Shown: piece after piece, positions 38,651 to 48,012 of the stretch
How the letters are laid out: the number at the start of each line of letters is the position of its first letter
Numbering within the stretch: position 1 is the first letter of the stretch
From: Bradyrhizobium sp. Arg816
Lineage (GTDB): Bacteria; Pseudomonadota; Alphaproteobacteria; Rhizobiales; Xanthobacteraceae
NCBI RefSeq assembly: GCF_029989365.1
Contig: NZ_JAPRAQ010000017.1
Span: 106,030 to 170,029, forward strand
DNA: 64,000 nt
Reading direction: 5' to 3'
Program-made: the position numbers and the translations under genes
The notes under the pieces: model-generated
The model's input: only the letters and a program-made list of their open reading frames with translations
Databases searched by the model: none
Told to the model about the DNA's origin: nothing

Positions 38651-40480
38651 ATGACGCCGCATATACTCATTACCTTCGCCATCATCGCCACGATGGTGCT
38701 GCTGTTCGTCTCGAACTGGGTGCCAGTCGCGGTCGTGGCGCTAAGTGCGACACTCGTGCTTTACGCGACCGGTATTCTGGAGCTCTCCGAAGCGCTGGCA
38801 GGTTTCGGCGACACCACGATACTCTTCATTGCTTCACTCTTCGTGGTGAGTGCCAGCCTGGATTCGTCCGGCGTCACCACGTGGGCAGGCCAGGTGCTGA
38901 TCCGTTACGCCGGCGAAAGCCGGACACGCCTGTTGGCGCTGTCGATGCTGCTCGTGGCCTTTCTCACGGCGCTGATCGGCTCGGGTGGCGCAGTGGCTGC
39001 CCTGCTGCCCGTGCTGGTGATCGTCTCCGTCCGGCTCAAGCGCCCGCCTGCGCAACTCATGATGCCTCTCGCCTTCGCCTCCTATTCGGGTTCGATGCTG
39101 GTACTGACCGGAAGCCTTGTGAACGTGCTGCTTTCCGACGCGGCGAGCGATGTCGGCCTCGCGCCCTTCGGCTTTTTCGAGATGACGGTGATCGGCGTAC
39201 CGCTCCTGGCAGGCACCGTGGCCATCGTGATTCTTTTCGGCGATACGCTGCTACCGGTGCGCACTAGCCGGGAAATGCCGGAGGATCTGAGCCACCATTC
39301 GCGCATGCTGACCGAGCAATACAAGCTGTTTGACCAAGTGCACCAGCTCGAGATCACCGCCGCCTCGCCCTATCTCGGCACGTTGCAGGCAGTGCTGGAA
39401 TCGCGGCTGGAGCGCGAGAACCACCCGGAGCTCAGCTTCATCGCTATTCGCCCTCGCCGCCAGAACAGCATCTCGTGGCAACATTCTCTCGTGGAAGGCG
39501 ATCGGCTCATCATGCGCGGTGAGCAGGCAGCGATGGACGCGTTCGCGGAGCAGCATGGCCTGACGCCCTGCCAGGAGACAATCGGCAAAATGCGGGAGGC
39601 ACTGTTCAACGATAGCCACGGCTTTTCCGAGGTGGTGCTGCCGCCCCGCTCTCGTCTGATCGGAGAGACCGTCTTCCCCGGCATGGTCACCGAAAGTGGC
39701 GATCTGATTATCCTGGGAGTTCAACGCGGCGGCGAGAATCTCGGACCGGGCGAAACCGTTCTTGCGGCGGGTGACACGCTGTTGCTGCAAGGCCGTTGGG
39801 AAGCGCTTGAGGAGTACGGGCGCGATCCCAACGTGCTCGTCGTTGCTGCTCCTGACATGATCCGCAGCCAGGCCAGGCCTCTGGGCACTGGCTCCATACG
39901 CGCCATTGTCATTCTCGCGGTCATGGTTACGCTGCTAGCGACGGGCGTCGTGCCAAGAGTCGTCGCTGGATTGGCGGCGGCCTGCGCGGTGATCCTGTTG
40001 CGCGTACTCAAGATCGAACGAGCCTATCGGGCGATCAACTGGAACGTGCTGATCATGATCGCTTCACTGATCCCGCTCTCGACCGCCATGTACAAGACGG
40101 GTGCAGCCTATCTCATCGCCGATACACTCGTTGCCATTGTCGGCAATGCGAGCCCGTACGCGCTGCTGGCGGGGCTGTTCTTGCTCACGGCGCTAATCGG
40201 CCAGCTGATCAGCAGCACAGCGACGACACTCATCGTCATTCCGATAGCCATTGCCTCCGCGGAAGCTGTCGGTGTCTCGCCGCGCACCGCGCTGGTGACT
40301 GTGGCGGTGGCTGCGGCCGCTTCCTTTCTTACGCCAATCGCCGCCTCAGCGAGCCTCATGGTGCAGCGCCCCGGCGGCTACCGATTTGGCGATTTCTGGA
40401 GGATGGGTCTACCGTTGCTGCTCTGGTTCTTCCTGGTAGGCACGTTTGTCGTGCCCATCTTCTGGCCATTCGCAGGATGA
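38651..40480 (+). CDS. SLC13-type permease with TrkA-C (RCK_C) domains, copy 1
   Basis: This 609-residue membrane protein belongs to the divalent anion:sodium symporter group. Two membrane halves (about residues 1-200 and 410-609) flank a cytoplasmic insert with two RCK_C-like units (for example FSEVVLPPRSRLIGETVFPGMV). Repeated re-entrant signatures are GSGGAVAALLPVLVIVS in the first half and LISSTATTLIVIPIAIA in the second. Family members carry dicarboxylates, sulfate or similar anions. It starts 54 bp after the dipeptidase gene. The following gene encodes a homologue of identical length, showing a tandem duplication. Confidence 0.87.
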   Translation: MTPHILITFAIIATMVLLFVSNWVPVAVVALSATLVLYATGILELSEALAGFGDTTILFIASLFVVSASLDSSGVTTWAGQVLIRYAGESRTRLLALSMLLVAFLTALIGSGGAVAALLPVLVIVSVRLKRPPAQLMMPLAFASYSGSMLVLTGSLVNVLLSDAASDVGLAPFGFFEMTVIGVPLLAGTVAIVILFGDTLLPVRTSREMPEDLSHHSRMLTEQYKLFDQVHQLEITAASPYLGTLQAVLESRLERENHPELSFIAIRPRRQNSISWQHSLVEGDRLIMRGEQAAMDAFAEQHGLTPCQETIGKMREALFNDSHGFSEVVLPPRSRLIGETVFPGMVTESGDLIILGVQRGGENLGPGETVLAAGDTLLLQGRWEALEEYGRDPNVLVVAAPDMIRSQARPLGTGSIRAIVILAVMVTLLATGVVPRVVAGLAAACAVILLRVLKIERAYRAINWNVLIMIASLIPLSTAMYKTGAAYLIADTLVAIVGNASPYALLAGLFLLTALIGQLISSTATTLIVIPIAIASAEAVGVSPRTALVTVAVAAAASFLTPIAASASLMVQRPGGYRFGDFWRMGLPLLLWFFLVGTFVVPIFWPFAG

Positions 40481-40532
40481 GCAGTTTGCGCAGGATGATT
40501 GGTTTGCGTCCTAACCGACCGGGTATTTCCGT

Positions 40533-42362
40533 ATGAACACCAATCTTGCTTTGGTTCTTCTGCTGCTTGCGGCCGCGATCGTGATGTTCATGGCCAATCG
40601 CCCGCGCATGGATGCGGTCGCGCTGCTGATGATCGTGATCATGCCATTTACTGGGGTGATTACCATCAACGAGGCGCTGGCAGGGTTCAGCGATCCCAGC
40701 GTCGTGCTGATCGCAGGCCTCTTCGTGATCGGAGAAGGGCTGGTGCGCACCGGCGTGGCGCGTCGCCTCGGCGACTGGCTGAATGCGACTGCCGGCAGCA
40801 GCGAGACGCGCATGCTGGTGCTGCTGATGCTCGCGGTCAGCGGGCTCGGTGCATTCATGAGCTCGACCGCCGTGGTGGCCATCTTCATCCCGGTCGTGCT
40901 GCGCATCTGTCAGAACACGGGTGCCGCGCCGAGCCAGCTGATGATGCCTTTGAGCTTTGCGGCCCTGATCAGCGGCATGCTCACCCTCGTCGCGACGGCG
41001 CCGAATCTCGTGGTCAACGCCGAGCTGATCCGCCAGGGTGCGGCAGGCTTCGGCTTTTTCAGCTTCACGCCCTTTGGGCTCACATTCCTGGCGCTCGGCA
41101 TTGCTTATATGTTGTTCGCTCGGCGGTTTCTGCCCGTCTCGGCCAAGCGTGTGGACGGCGAGCGCCGTCAGCCGAACTTGCTTGATTGGGTAACGCAGTA
41201 TGGCCTCACCGATCGCGCCTTGCGCGTACGCGTGCTGACTGAATCGCCACTGGTCGGCAAGCGCCTGGAAGAGCTCCCGCTCCGGAACAGTGGCGTGAAT
41301 TTGCTCGCCATCGAGCTTCCCGGCCGCTTCGGGTCCGAGGCGATCCGCCCGAACGCAAGGACCGAGCTCGCCGCCGGGCAGATCTTGCTGCTCGACGTCA
41401 TCGCGTCCCCTGCCGAAACCAACCGGATGCTGAATGACTATATGGTCGAAAAGCTCCCTTTGGGCGATTGCGGCTATTTCACCGATCGTTCGCAGGAGAT
41501 CGGCATGGTCGAAGTCATCGTCCCGGCGGAGTCCAAGCTGATTGGCCAGAGCATCTTGCAAGCGCGGGTGCGCAGCGAAATGGGATTGACGGTGCTGGGG
41601 TTGCGGCACGGTCGCGAGGTCGTGAGCCAAGGGCTGCTCGATGAGACCTTGAAGGTCGGTGACACCCTTCTGCTGACCGGCTTCTGGTCTGACATCCGCA
41701 AGCTGCAATCCGAATTCTCGGATCTTGTCGTCCTGAACCTACCGACCGAGCACAAAGACGTTCTGCCGGCCGCGAACCTCGCACCTCAGGCTCTGGCGGT
41801 GCTGGCTTTGACGGTCGGTATGATGGTGAGCGGTGTGGTGCCGAACGTGCACGCGGTTCTGATCGGCTGCTTGCTAATGGGGTTGCTGGGCTGCGTGGAT
41901 TTCAACAGCGCCTATGCCTCGATCAATTGGAAGAGCCTGGTTCTTATTGTCGGCATGCTGCCCTTTTCGCTGGCACTGCAACGAACCGGTGGCGTCGATC
42001 TCGCCGCCGACGCGGTGACGCATCTTGCGGGCGAGGCATCACCGCGATTCCTGTTGGCGCTGCTCTTCGTGATCACGGCTGCCCTTGGCCTGTTCATCTC
42101 GAATACGGCGACCGCGGTGCTCATGGCGCCAGTAGCGCTCGCTGTCGCGAAGGACATCGGCGCCTCGCCGTATCCCTTCGCGATGACTATCGCCATCGCG
42201 GCCTCGGCCGCCTTCATGACGCCTGTGTCTTCGCCGGTGAACACCTTGGTGGTCGGACCGGGCAATTACGGATTCGGCGATTTCTTGAAGATTGGTGTCC
42301 CTTTTACCCTCGTCGTGATGGTAACGACCCTGGCGCTGGTGCCTTGGCTGCTCCGATTTTAG
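40533..42362 (+). CDS. SLC13-type permease with TrkA-C domains, copy 2
   Basis: This 609-residue paralogue of the preceding permease has the same plan. The first membrane half has MSSTAVVAIFIPVVLRI, the insert has VEVIVPAESKLIGQSILQARV, and the second half has LFISNTATAVLMAPVALAVA and PVSSPVNTLVVGPGNYG. The two proteins differ clearly along their length, so the duplication is old and their substrates may differ. Anion or organic-acid transport is expected from the family. Its stop lies only 6 bp from the stop of the convergent RND gene, leaving almost no room for a terminator. Confidence 0.87.
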   Translation: MNTNLALVLLLLAAAIVMFMANRPRMDAVALLMIVIMPFTGVITINEALAGFSDPSVVLIAGLFVIGEGLVRTGVARRLGDWLNATAGSSETRMLVLLMLAVSGLGAFMSSTAVVAIFIPVVLRICQNTGAAPSQLMMPLSFAALISGMLTLVATAPNLVVNAELIRQGAAGFGFFSFTPFGLTFLALGIAYMLFARRFLPVSAKRVDGERRQPNLLDWVTQYGLTDRALRVRVLTESPLVGKRLEELPLRNSGVNLLAIELPGRFGSEAIRPNARTELAAGQILLLDVIASPAETNRMLNDYMVEKLPLGDCGYFTDRSQEIGMVEVIVPAESKLIGQSILQARVRSEMGLTVLGLRHGREVVSQGLLDETLKVGDTLLLTGFWSDIRKLQSEFSDLVVLNLPTEHKDVLPAANLAPQALAVLALTVGMMVSGVVPNVHAVLIGCLLMGLLGCVDFNSAYASINWKSLVLIVGMLPFSLALQRTGGVDLAADAVTHLAGEASPRFLLALLFVITAALGLFISNTATAVLMAPVALAVAKDIGASPYPFAMTIAIAASAAFMTPVSSPVNTLVVGPGNYGFGDFLKIGVPFTLVVMVTTLALVPWLLRF

Positions 42363-42368
42363 CGGCCG

Positions 42369-45300
42369 TCAGGCCGGGCGCGATCCCGCAGACGGCTGTT
42401 CTTTCTCGTCCCGCGCAAACCAGGCCACATACAGCGTCGGCAGGAAGACCAGCGTCAGAACGGTGGCGACCAGGAGCCCGCCCATGATCGCGAATGCCAT
42501 CGGTCCCCAGAATACTGTTGGCGCGATTGGAATCATCCCGAGAACAGTCGATACGGCCGTCAACATGATCGGTCGAAAACGGGAGCTGCTGGCATCCACC
42601 GCAGCGTCCCAGGCCGTCTTGCCCAAAGCGCGTTCGGCGTCGATCTGACCGATCAGAATGACCGCGTTCTTGCTGATCATGCCGAGCAGCGCGAGCACGC
42701 CGAGAATGGCGACAAAACCCAGGGGCCTGCCGGACAGCATCAACGCTGCAACCACGCCGATAAGGCCGAGCGGCGCCACGCTGAGCACCATGAACAGTCT
42801 TGGAAAGCTCTGGAGCTGCACCATGAGGACGGTAAACATGACGAACAGCATCACCGGCACCACCGCCAGCACAGACGCCTGCGACTTCTGACTTTCCTCT
42901 ACGGTGCCACCTATGACGACGCTGTACCCCGAAGGAAGGCTCTTTCTGAAGTTCTCGATCGCCATCGAGAGCGACGTAACCACGCTCTCCGGCAGTTTGT
43001 CGCCGGCAATTGCAGCCTGAACCGTCAGGGTCGGAATGCGGTCGCGCCGCCAGACGAGCGGAAACTCCTGGTCATATTCAAAGGAGGCGAACTGGCTGAG
43101 AGGAACAGTCTGCCCACCCGGCAGCGCCACCTGCAAGTTGCGCAGACCGTCCAGCGAGCCCCTCTGCTCGTTGGTCGCGCGCGCCACCACATTGACCAGA
43201 TAGATATCGTCGCGAACCTGGGTAACGGGTGTGCCGGATATGACCGTATTCAGGACTGTCGCGATCGCTTGCGAACTGAGGCCGAGAAGGCGAGCCTCAT
43301 TCTGGTCCACGCGAATACGCACTTGGCGATTGGGTTCCATCCAATCGAAATTCACCTGTTTGGTGTCCGGACTGGAGGCTACGATCTGTCCGACTTTGAG
43401 CGCGATTTCGCGCACCCGTTCCACGTCGGGCCCACTGACCCGATACTGCACCGGCCATCCAACCGGCGGTCCGAGCTCAAGCGGAGAAACGAACGCAATC
43501 GCGTTAGGAAACTCCTGCGCGAGTAGCTTTTCAAGCTTGGAATGCAGGCGCTCGCGTGCAGCGACATCCTTGGCGATCACCACGGCCTGCGTGAAGAAAT
43601 CGTTCGGGAGCTGAACATTAAGAGGCAAATAGAAGCGGATGGCGCCGCGCCCGACATAGGTGCTCCACCGCGCCACATCGGCATCGGTCGAAAGGGCAGC
43701 ATCCAGGCGCTTTGCCGCAGCCTCGCTCGCGTGGATTGACGAGTTCTGCGGCAAACTCAGGTCCACGAGCAATTCAGGACGGTCCGACGATGGAAAGAAC
43801 TGTCGCGGGATGAGCGGCAGCGCAAGCACCGAACAAACGAAGAGCGCCAAGGAGATCGCGATCGTCAGCCATTTCGCGCGCATCGCGAAAGTCAGGAAAC
43901 TCCGATACATGCGGAAGATCCTGCCCGGATCCGCCGTACTTGTCTGCTTCGGCGGAACAAGGATCGCTGCTCCGAGCAGTGGCGTGAAAATGACCGCAAC
44001 GAACCAGGAAACCAGCAGTGCGATCGTGACCACGGCGAAGAGCGAGAACGTGTATTCACCGGCCGAACTCGCGGCAAAGCCGACCGGTATAAAGCCCGCT
44101 ATCGTCACCAGCGTGCCCGCGAGCATCGCCATTGCATGGGTCCGATATGCGAAAGTTGCCGCCTCGATCTTACTGGCGCCCTCTGCGAGCCGACTGAGCG
44201 TCGCATCGGTCGTGGTCATCGCATCGTCGACCAGCAATGCGAGCGCAATGATGAGCGCGCCAAGCGATATTCGCTGCATATCGATGCTGAGAAGTCCCAT
44301 GATCGGAAACACGATCGCCAGCGTGAACGGTATGGCCAGCGCGATGATCAGGCCGGGTCGTACGCCCAGGCTGATGAAACTCACCACCATGATGATGCCG
44401 ATCGCCTGCATCAGCGAGACCGTGAACTCGCGGATCGCCTGGTCGACGACAACGGGCTGGTCGGCGACCAGGCTGGGCTCGATTCCAATGGGGAGATCCG
44501 CGGTGATCTGCGCCATTGCCTTTCTGATATTGGCGCCGAGCGCGAGAATGTCGCCGCCATCCCGCATGGCGATTGCAAGGCCTATTGCCGGTTTGCCATT
44601 GATCCGAAACATCGGCTGGGGCGGATCCGTGTAGCCACGTCGCACCTGCGCAATATCGCTCAGGCGAAGCATGCGGCCGCCGGCCGAAAAATTGATGTTG
44701 GCGATGTCCTGCTCCGACTGGAAGCTGCCTGATACCCGAATCGAGATGCTTTCCAAGCCGGTCTGAATCGTTCCCGCCGGACGCACGATGTTTTGCGACT
44801 GAAGCGCCGCAATAAGAGCGGACCGATCAATTCCGAGGGCCGCGAGCTCCTTCGTGGAGAACTCGACGAAGATCACTTCATCCTGTTCGCCCAGAAGCTC
44901 GATCTTTGACACGTCAGGTACGAGAAGCAGCCTTGAGCGGATGTCCTCGACCCGATCGCGCAACTCACGCTGAGTGAAGCCGTCACTGGTAAAGCCATAG
45001 ATGATGCCGAATGTATCACCGAATTCGTCATTAAAACCCGGCCCGATCACGCCTGCGGGGAGTGTATGACGCATGTCTCCGATCGTCTTTCGTACGTGGT
45101 ACCAGGTGTCGGCCACCTGTTTCGCATTCGCGCTCCCCTTCAGATTCACAAAGACGGTCGCGACACCGGCCCTTGTGAAGCTTCGCAGGAAGTCCAGATG
45201 CGGCGTTTCCTGTAAGTGACGTTCGAGGCGCTCAGTCACCTGCTTCATCGTCTCTTCCACGGTTGCGCCAGGCCACGCGGCCTGGACGACCATGGTCTTG

Positions 45301-45434
45301 ATGATGAAGGCGGGATCTTCGTTGCGCCCCAACCGGAAATAGGACAGCGCCCCCCCGACCACCGCAATCATCATCATATAGACGACCAGCGAACGGTGTT
45401 TCAGAGCCCAGTCGGAAAGATTAATTCCGCTCAT
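42369..45434 (-). CDS. RND efflux transporter, inner-membrane subunit (system 1)
   Basis: This 1021-residue pump has the RND layout of 12 membrane helices with two large periplasmic loops. It opens SGINLSDWALKHRSLVVYMM and carries the proton-relay aspartates in TM4 (ALALLVDDAMTTTDATL). A C-terminal hydrophobic region ends near FLPTLYVAWF. It would export hydrophobic compounds with the lipoprotein adaptor encoded just upstream. ATG 45434 overlaps the adaptor stop (ATGA) and replaces the longer frame, which continues antisense-like upstream. No outer-membrane channel gene is nearby, so a shared TolC-like protein is presumed. Confidence 0.92.
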   Translation of the reverse strand: MSGINLSDWALKHRSLVVYMMMIAVVGGALSYFRLGRNEDPAFIIKTMVVQAAWPGATVEETMKQVTERLERHLQETPHLDFLRSFTRAGVATVFVNLKGSANAKQVADTWYHVRKTIGDMRHTLPAGVIGPGFNDEFGDTFGIIYGFTSDGFTQRELRDRVEDIRSRLLLVPDVSKIELLGEQDEVIFVEFSTKELAALGIDRSALIAALQSQNIVRPAGTIQTGLESISIRVSGSFQSEQDIANINFSAGGRMLRLSDIAQVRRGYTDPPQPMFRINGKPAIGLAIAMRDGGDILALGANIRKAMAQITADLPIGIEPSLVADQPVVVDQAIREFTVSLMQAIGIIMVVSFISLGVRPGLIIALAIPFTLAIVFPIMGLLSIDMQRISLGALIIALALLVDDAMTTTDATLSRLAEGASKIEAATFAYRTHAMAMLAGTLVTIAGFIPVGFAASSAGEYTFSLFAVVTIALLVSWFVAVIFTPLLGAAILVPPKQTSTADPGRIFRMYRSFLTFAMRAKWLTIAISLALFVCSVLALPLIPRQFFPSSDRPELLVDLSLPQNSSIHASEAAAKRLDAALSTDADVARWSTYVGRGAIRFYLPLNVQLPNDFFTQAVVIAKDVAARERLHSKLEKLLAQEFPNAIAFVSPLELGPPVGWPVQYRVSGPDVERVREIALKVGQIVASSPDTKQVNFDWMEPNRQVRIRVDQNEARLLGLSSQAIATVLNTVISGTPVTQVRDDIYLVNVVARATNEQRGSLDGLRNLQVALPGGQTVPLSQFASFEYDQEFPLVWRRDRIPTLTVQAAIAGDKLPESVVTSLSMAIENFRKSLPSGYSVVIGGTVEESQKSQASVLAVVPVMLFVMFTVLMVQLQSFPRLFMVLSVAPLGLIGVVAALMLSGRPLGFVAILGVLALLGMISKNAVILIGQIDAERALGKTAWDAAVDASSSRFRPIMLTAVSTVLGMIPIAPTVFWGPMAFAIMGGLLVATVLTLVFLPTLYVAWFARDEKEQPSAGSRPA

Positions 45435-46540
45435 GGCTCGGATCCAAGAATCCGGACCTTCTGACCCGGATGTAACGCCTGAACGCCGGCGGTGACAACT
45501 ATTTCGCCGATGTCGAGCCCCTGGGAAATGATGGCCTGCGCTTCGTCGAACCGCAGCACGTCCACATTGCGCACCGCGACCGTGGCGGTGGCCCGGTCGA
45601 CGACCCATACGGCGGGCTGCTCGTTCATCCTGGTCAGCGCGGAAGATGGAATATCGATCATCGGCCCTGCAGTGGTACTCGCTCGCCCTATCACTGACGC
45701 ACCCAACCGCATCGCGGCTGGCGGATCCGTCAGGCCGACCTTGACCTCGAAGGTTCGGGTCACCGCACTGGCCTGTGCAGCGACTTCGCGAATGCGCCCT
45801 TGCGCCGTTATCGACGGATCGTCAGCCAAGCTGACAGTAATCTCTGGATCGGTGGAGGCCGACCTGATCAATTGAGCGGGGACATCGAAGATCGCATCGC
45901 GACCGTCCTGCCGTGCGATCCTGGCGATCATCTGCCCGACCTGGACGACCTCGCCGGCGACCGGACCTGTGGCAGTTATCACACCGGGTGCATCGGCCTT
46001 GAGTTCGGTGAAACCAACGAGGTCGTGCGCAGAACTCAGTTGCGCTTCGGCCGCATCGACTTGCGATTGCGCGGTTTGCCGTGCCTGGGTTGCGGCATCA
46101 TAGTTGGCGCGCGTGGTCCACCCCTGCGCCAACAGCGTCTCCTGGCGATCGAAGTGATTACGCGCCTGGGTCAATTGCCCCTGAGCGGCGGCAAGGGACG
46201 CCTGCGCCTGCCGCAACGTGCTTAGCTCATTCTGCGACTCCAATCGGGCCAGCACCTGGCCTGCTTTGACCCGGTCGCCGATCTTGGTGTCATTGGTCAA
46301 CAGGCGTCCCGAGATCCGGAAGGCAACATTTACCTCGTCTTCCGCCTCGACCCGGCCGGAGAACGTCAGCGGCGTTGTGACCTTGCGTTTTTCCACAGTC
46401 GTTGTGCGTACGATCCGCGGTGGAGATGCGTCCTTGGTTTCGGTTTCCCGACCGCATCCTGCCAGCATCAGCGAGAACGCAGCTACCAGCGTCGATGTGA
46501 GGATGTTTCGAGGCGCGGATCGGCTGCCGTGCATGAACAT
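45431..46540 (-). CDS. RND periplasmic adaptor lipoprotein (system 1)
   Basis: This membrane-fusion protein of about 369 residues has a signal peptide with lipobox LAGC (SLMLAGCGRET), so it should be anchored to the inner membrane as a lipoprotein. It has the two lipoyl half-motifs flanking a coiled coil (GDRVKAGQVLARLESQNEL, then LKADAPGVITATGPVAGEVV) and a beta-barrel region after residue 220. It couples the RND pump to an outer-membrane channel. Start codons at 46540 and 46534 both give a good signal peptide; the frame is open to an ATG at 46624, but that extension is not signal-like. It overlaps the pump gene by ATGA. Confidence 0.88.
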   Translation of the reverse strand: MFMHGSRSAPRNILTSTLVAAFSLMLAGCGRETETKDASPPRIVRTTTVEKRKVTTPLTFSGRVEAEDEVNVAFRISGRLLTNDTKIGDRVKAGQVLARLESQNELSTLRQAQASLAAAQGQLTQARNHFDRQETLLAQGWTTRANYDAATQARQTAQSQVDAAEAQLSSAHDLVGFTELKADAPGVITATGPVAGEVVQVGQMIARIARQDGRDAIFDVPAQLIRSASTDPEITVSLADDPSITAQGRIREVAAQASAVTRTFEVKVGLTDPPAAMRLGASVIGRASTTAGPMIDIPSSALTRMNEQPAVWVVDRATATVAVRNVDVLRFDEAQAIISQGLDIGEIVVTAGVQALHPGQKVRILGSEP

Positions 46541-46917
46541 GACCTGTTCCGTTCCGGGAGTGAGATCTTGCCGGGAGGATTGCTCAGTCCGCAGTCGCAT
46601 TTTCCCCGGTACCGCCATCCGCATTTTTGTCGAAGGAGTCCGCCGTCAACATCGGTAAATCTACTCGGTGGCGCCGGATGGAATCCGTGCCCGGCCATCA
46701 GCAGATTCCTGAGGCATGATCAGGCAATCACCCGATGTCGCCGGTTCCGTCCACGACGCATGATGCAATCGTCAGGTGAAGCAGTCGCGCGGGGCAACGC
46801 CGCCGCGCGCGACAAACATCCGCCGTTTGAATTCTCGTCTGGGGCGCGCAAAAGCGCGCTTCCTCAAAACACGGCAGAGCCGGACGACACAACCCGGGAA
46901 CAACCGAGGAAACCGGC
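46541..46917. other. Divergent intergenic region between RND system 1 and Mrp operon
   Basis: This stretch of about 375 bp must hold both promoters. I saw no clear regulator gene or operator palindrome in it; ORFs crossing it appear to be shadows. Confidence 0.45.
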
Positions 46918-47439
46918 ATGACAGGGTCCTCAGGTGATCGATATGGGCGTGCCGTCGTCGCGGTTGGAGGATCGTGGCGAACTGCGACTTTAAGAGCCGC
47001 ATTTTTCCTTTGCCTCTGGCTCGTGCTTGCCGGCGCCAATCCGGCAGATATTCCTGCCGCGGCGGCAGCAATCGCAGCAGCAACCTGGACAAGCCTGCAC
47101 CTGCTGGAGCCGAGCAGATCCCGGCGGTCAATTCCCGCCATCGTCCGCCTGGCGCTGCTTTTCCTATACCAATCGGTGGTCGCCGGCGTAGACGTCGCAC
47201 GCCGCGCGCTCGATCCCCGGCTGCCGCTGCGGCCGGGATTTGTGTTCTATCCGACCGGCCTCTCACGCGGGGTGCGACGTAACGTGTTCACGACACTCAC
47301 CAGCCTTTTGCCTGGCACTGTGCCAACCGGGGAGGAGAACGGGCAGCTCGTCTATCACTGTCTCGACGTCGAGCAACCGGTCGTTGCCGAACTTGCCGCG
47401 GAGGAAGCGGCGTTGGTTCGGGCCCTCTACAATGACTGA
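46918..47439 (+). CDS. mrpE: Mrp-type Na+/H+ antiporter subunit E
   Basis: This 173-residue membrane protein is MrpE/MnhE: hydrophobic segments near residues 24-55, RLALLFLYQSVVAGVDVARRAL, and the conserved RNVFTTLTSLLPGTVP segment after the helices. MrpE is a small subunit of the multi-subunit cation/proton antiporter and of related hydrogenase-type complexes. It begins a six-gene operon in which each gene overlaps or abuts the next; its end overlaps mrpF by 8 bases. Confidence 0.87.
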   Translation: MTGSSGDRYGRAVVAVGGSWRTATLRAAFFLCLWLVLAGANPADIPAAAAAIAAATWTSLHLLEPSRSRRSIPAIVRLALLFLYQSVVAGVDVARRALDPRLPLRPGFVFYPTGLSRGVRRNVFTTLTSLLPGTVPTGEENGQLVYHCLDVEQPVVAELAAEEAALVRALYND

Positions 47440-47722
47440 ATTCCTCACTGCCGCAGTCGGCTTGATCCTGGCGATGCTGGGGCTTGGGCTGGTCTCCATC
47501 TTGCGTGGCCCGACAGATGCCGACCGGATGATGGCGGCGCAACTGATCGGGACTGCCGGCATTGCCGTCTTGCTGCTGCTCGGCACCGTGACAGGCGTGC
47601 CGGCGGCCGTCGACGTGGCATTGATACTGGCACTGCTCGCCACTTTCGCATCCATCGCATTCGTCAAGAAGGGGCTCTCCCGCCTCGAAACCGATGGGGC
47701 CGATCCGGGGGAGGACAGATGA
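47432..47722 (+). CDS. mrpF: Mrp-type Na+/H+ antiporter subunit F
   Basis: This 96-residue, three-helix membrane protein is MrpF/MnhF, with the conserved LRGPTDADRMMAAQLIGTAG between helices 1 and 2 and VDVALILALLATFASIAFVK in helix 3. ATG 47432 was chosen by family alignment; the longer open frame upstream is a shadow of mrpE. It overlaps mrpE by 8 bases and mrpG by 4 (ATGA). Confidence 0.88.
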   Translation: MTEFLTAAVGLILAMLGLGLVSILRGPTDADRMMAAQLIGTAGIAVLLLLGTVTGVPAAVDVALILALLATFASIAFVKKGLSRLETDGADPGEDR

Positions 47723-48012
47723 ACGTCGCACGCGACATCATCACGGTTGCGGGAGTGTCGGCAGGCGTATTCTTCTTTTTCGCCGGTACCGTCGGCCTTC
47801 TTCGCTTTCCCGACACCCTGACTCGTCTACACGCGCTCAGCAAGGCCGATAACCTCGGCCTGGGTTTCGTCGTGCTCGGGCTGCTCCCCCAAACAGGAGG
47901 CCTGCGCGACGGACTGAAGCTGATCAGCATATGGATGTTCGTGCTGCTCGCGGGCGCCACCGTCTCCCAATTGATCGCGCGCACGGCACGTCAGAGCGGG
48001 TCAGGCAAATGA
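47719..48012 (+). CDS. mrpG: Mrp-type Na+/H+ antiporter subunit G
   Basis: This 97-residue membrane protein is MrpG/MnhG, with GTVGLLRFPDTLTRLHALSKADNLG, the hallmark segment of the family (key residues RFPD and TRLHA), and two flanking hydrophobic helices. It overlaps mrpF at its start and the next gene at its end (both ATGA), as expected for a translationally coupled complex. Confidence 0.9.
   Translation: MNVARDIITVAGVSAGVFFFFAGTVGLLRFPDTLTRLHALSKADNLGLGFVVLGLLPQTGGLRDGLKLISIWMFVLLAGATVSQLIARTARQSGSGK

Noticed and set aside
37190..38662. 490-codon open frame opposite the M20 dipeptidase
   Set aside because: It is antisense to a gene with intact catalytic motifs and has the low-complexity, His/Arg-rich composition of a G+C-driven shadow frame.
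40356..41708. 450-codon open frame opposite the second SLC13 permease
   Set aside because: It is a shadow frame rich in His, Gln and Asp, opposite a clear membrane protein.
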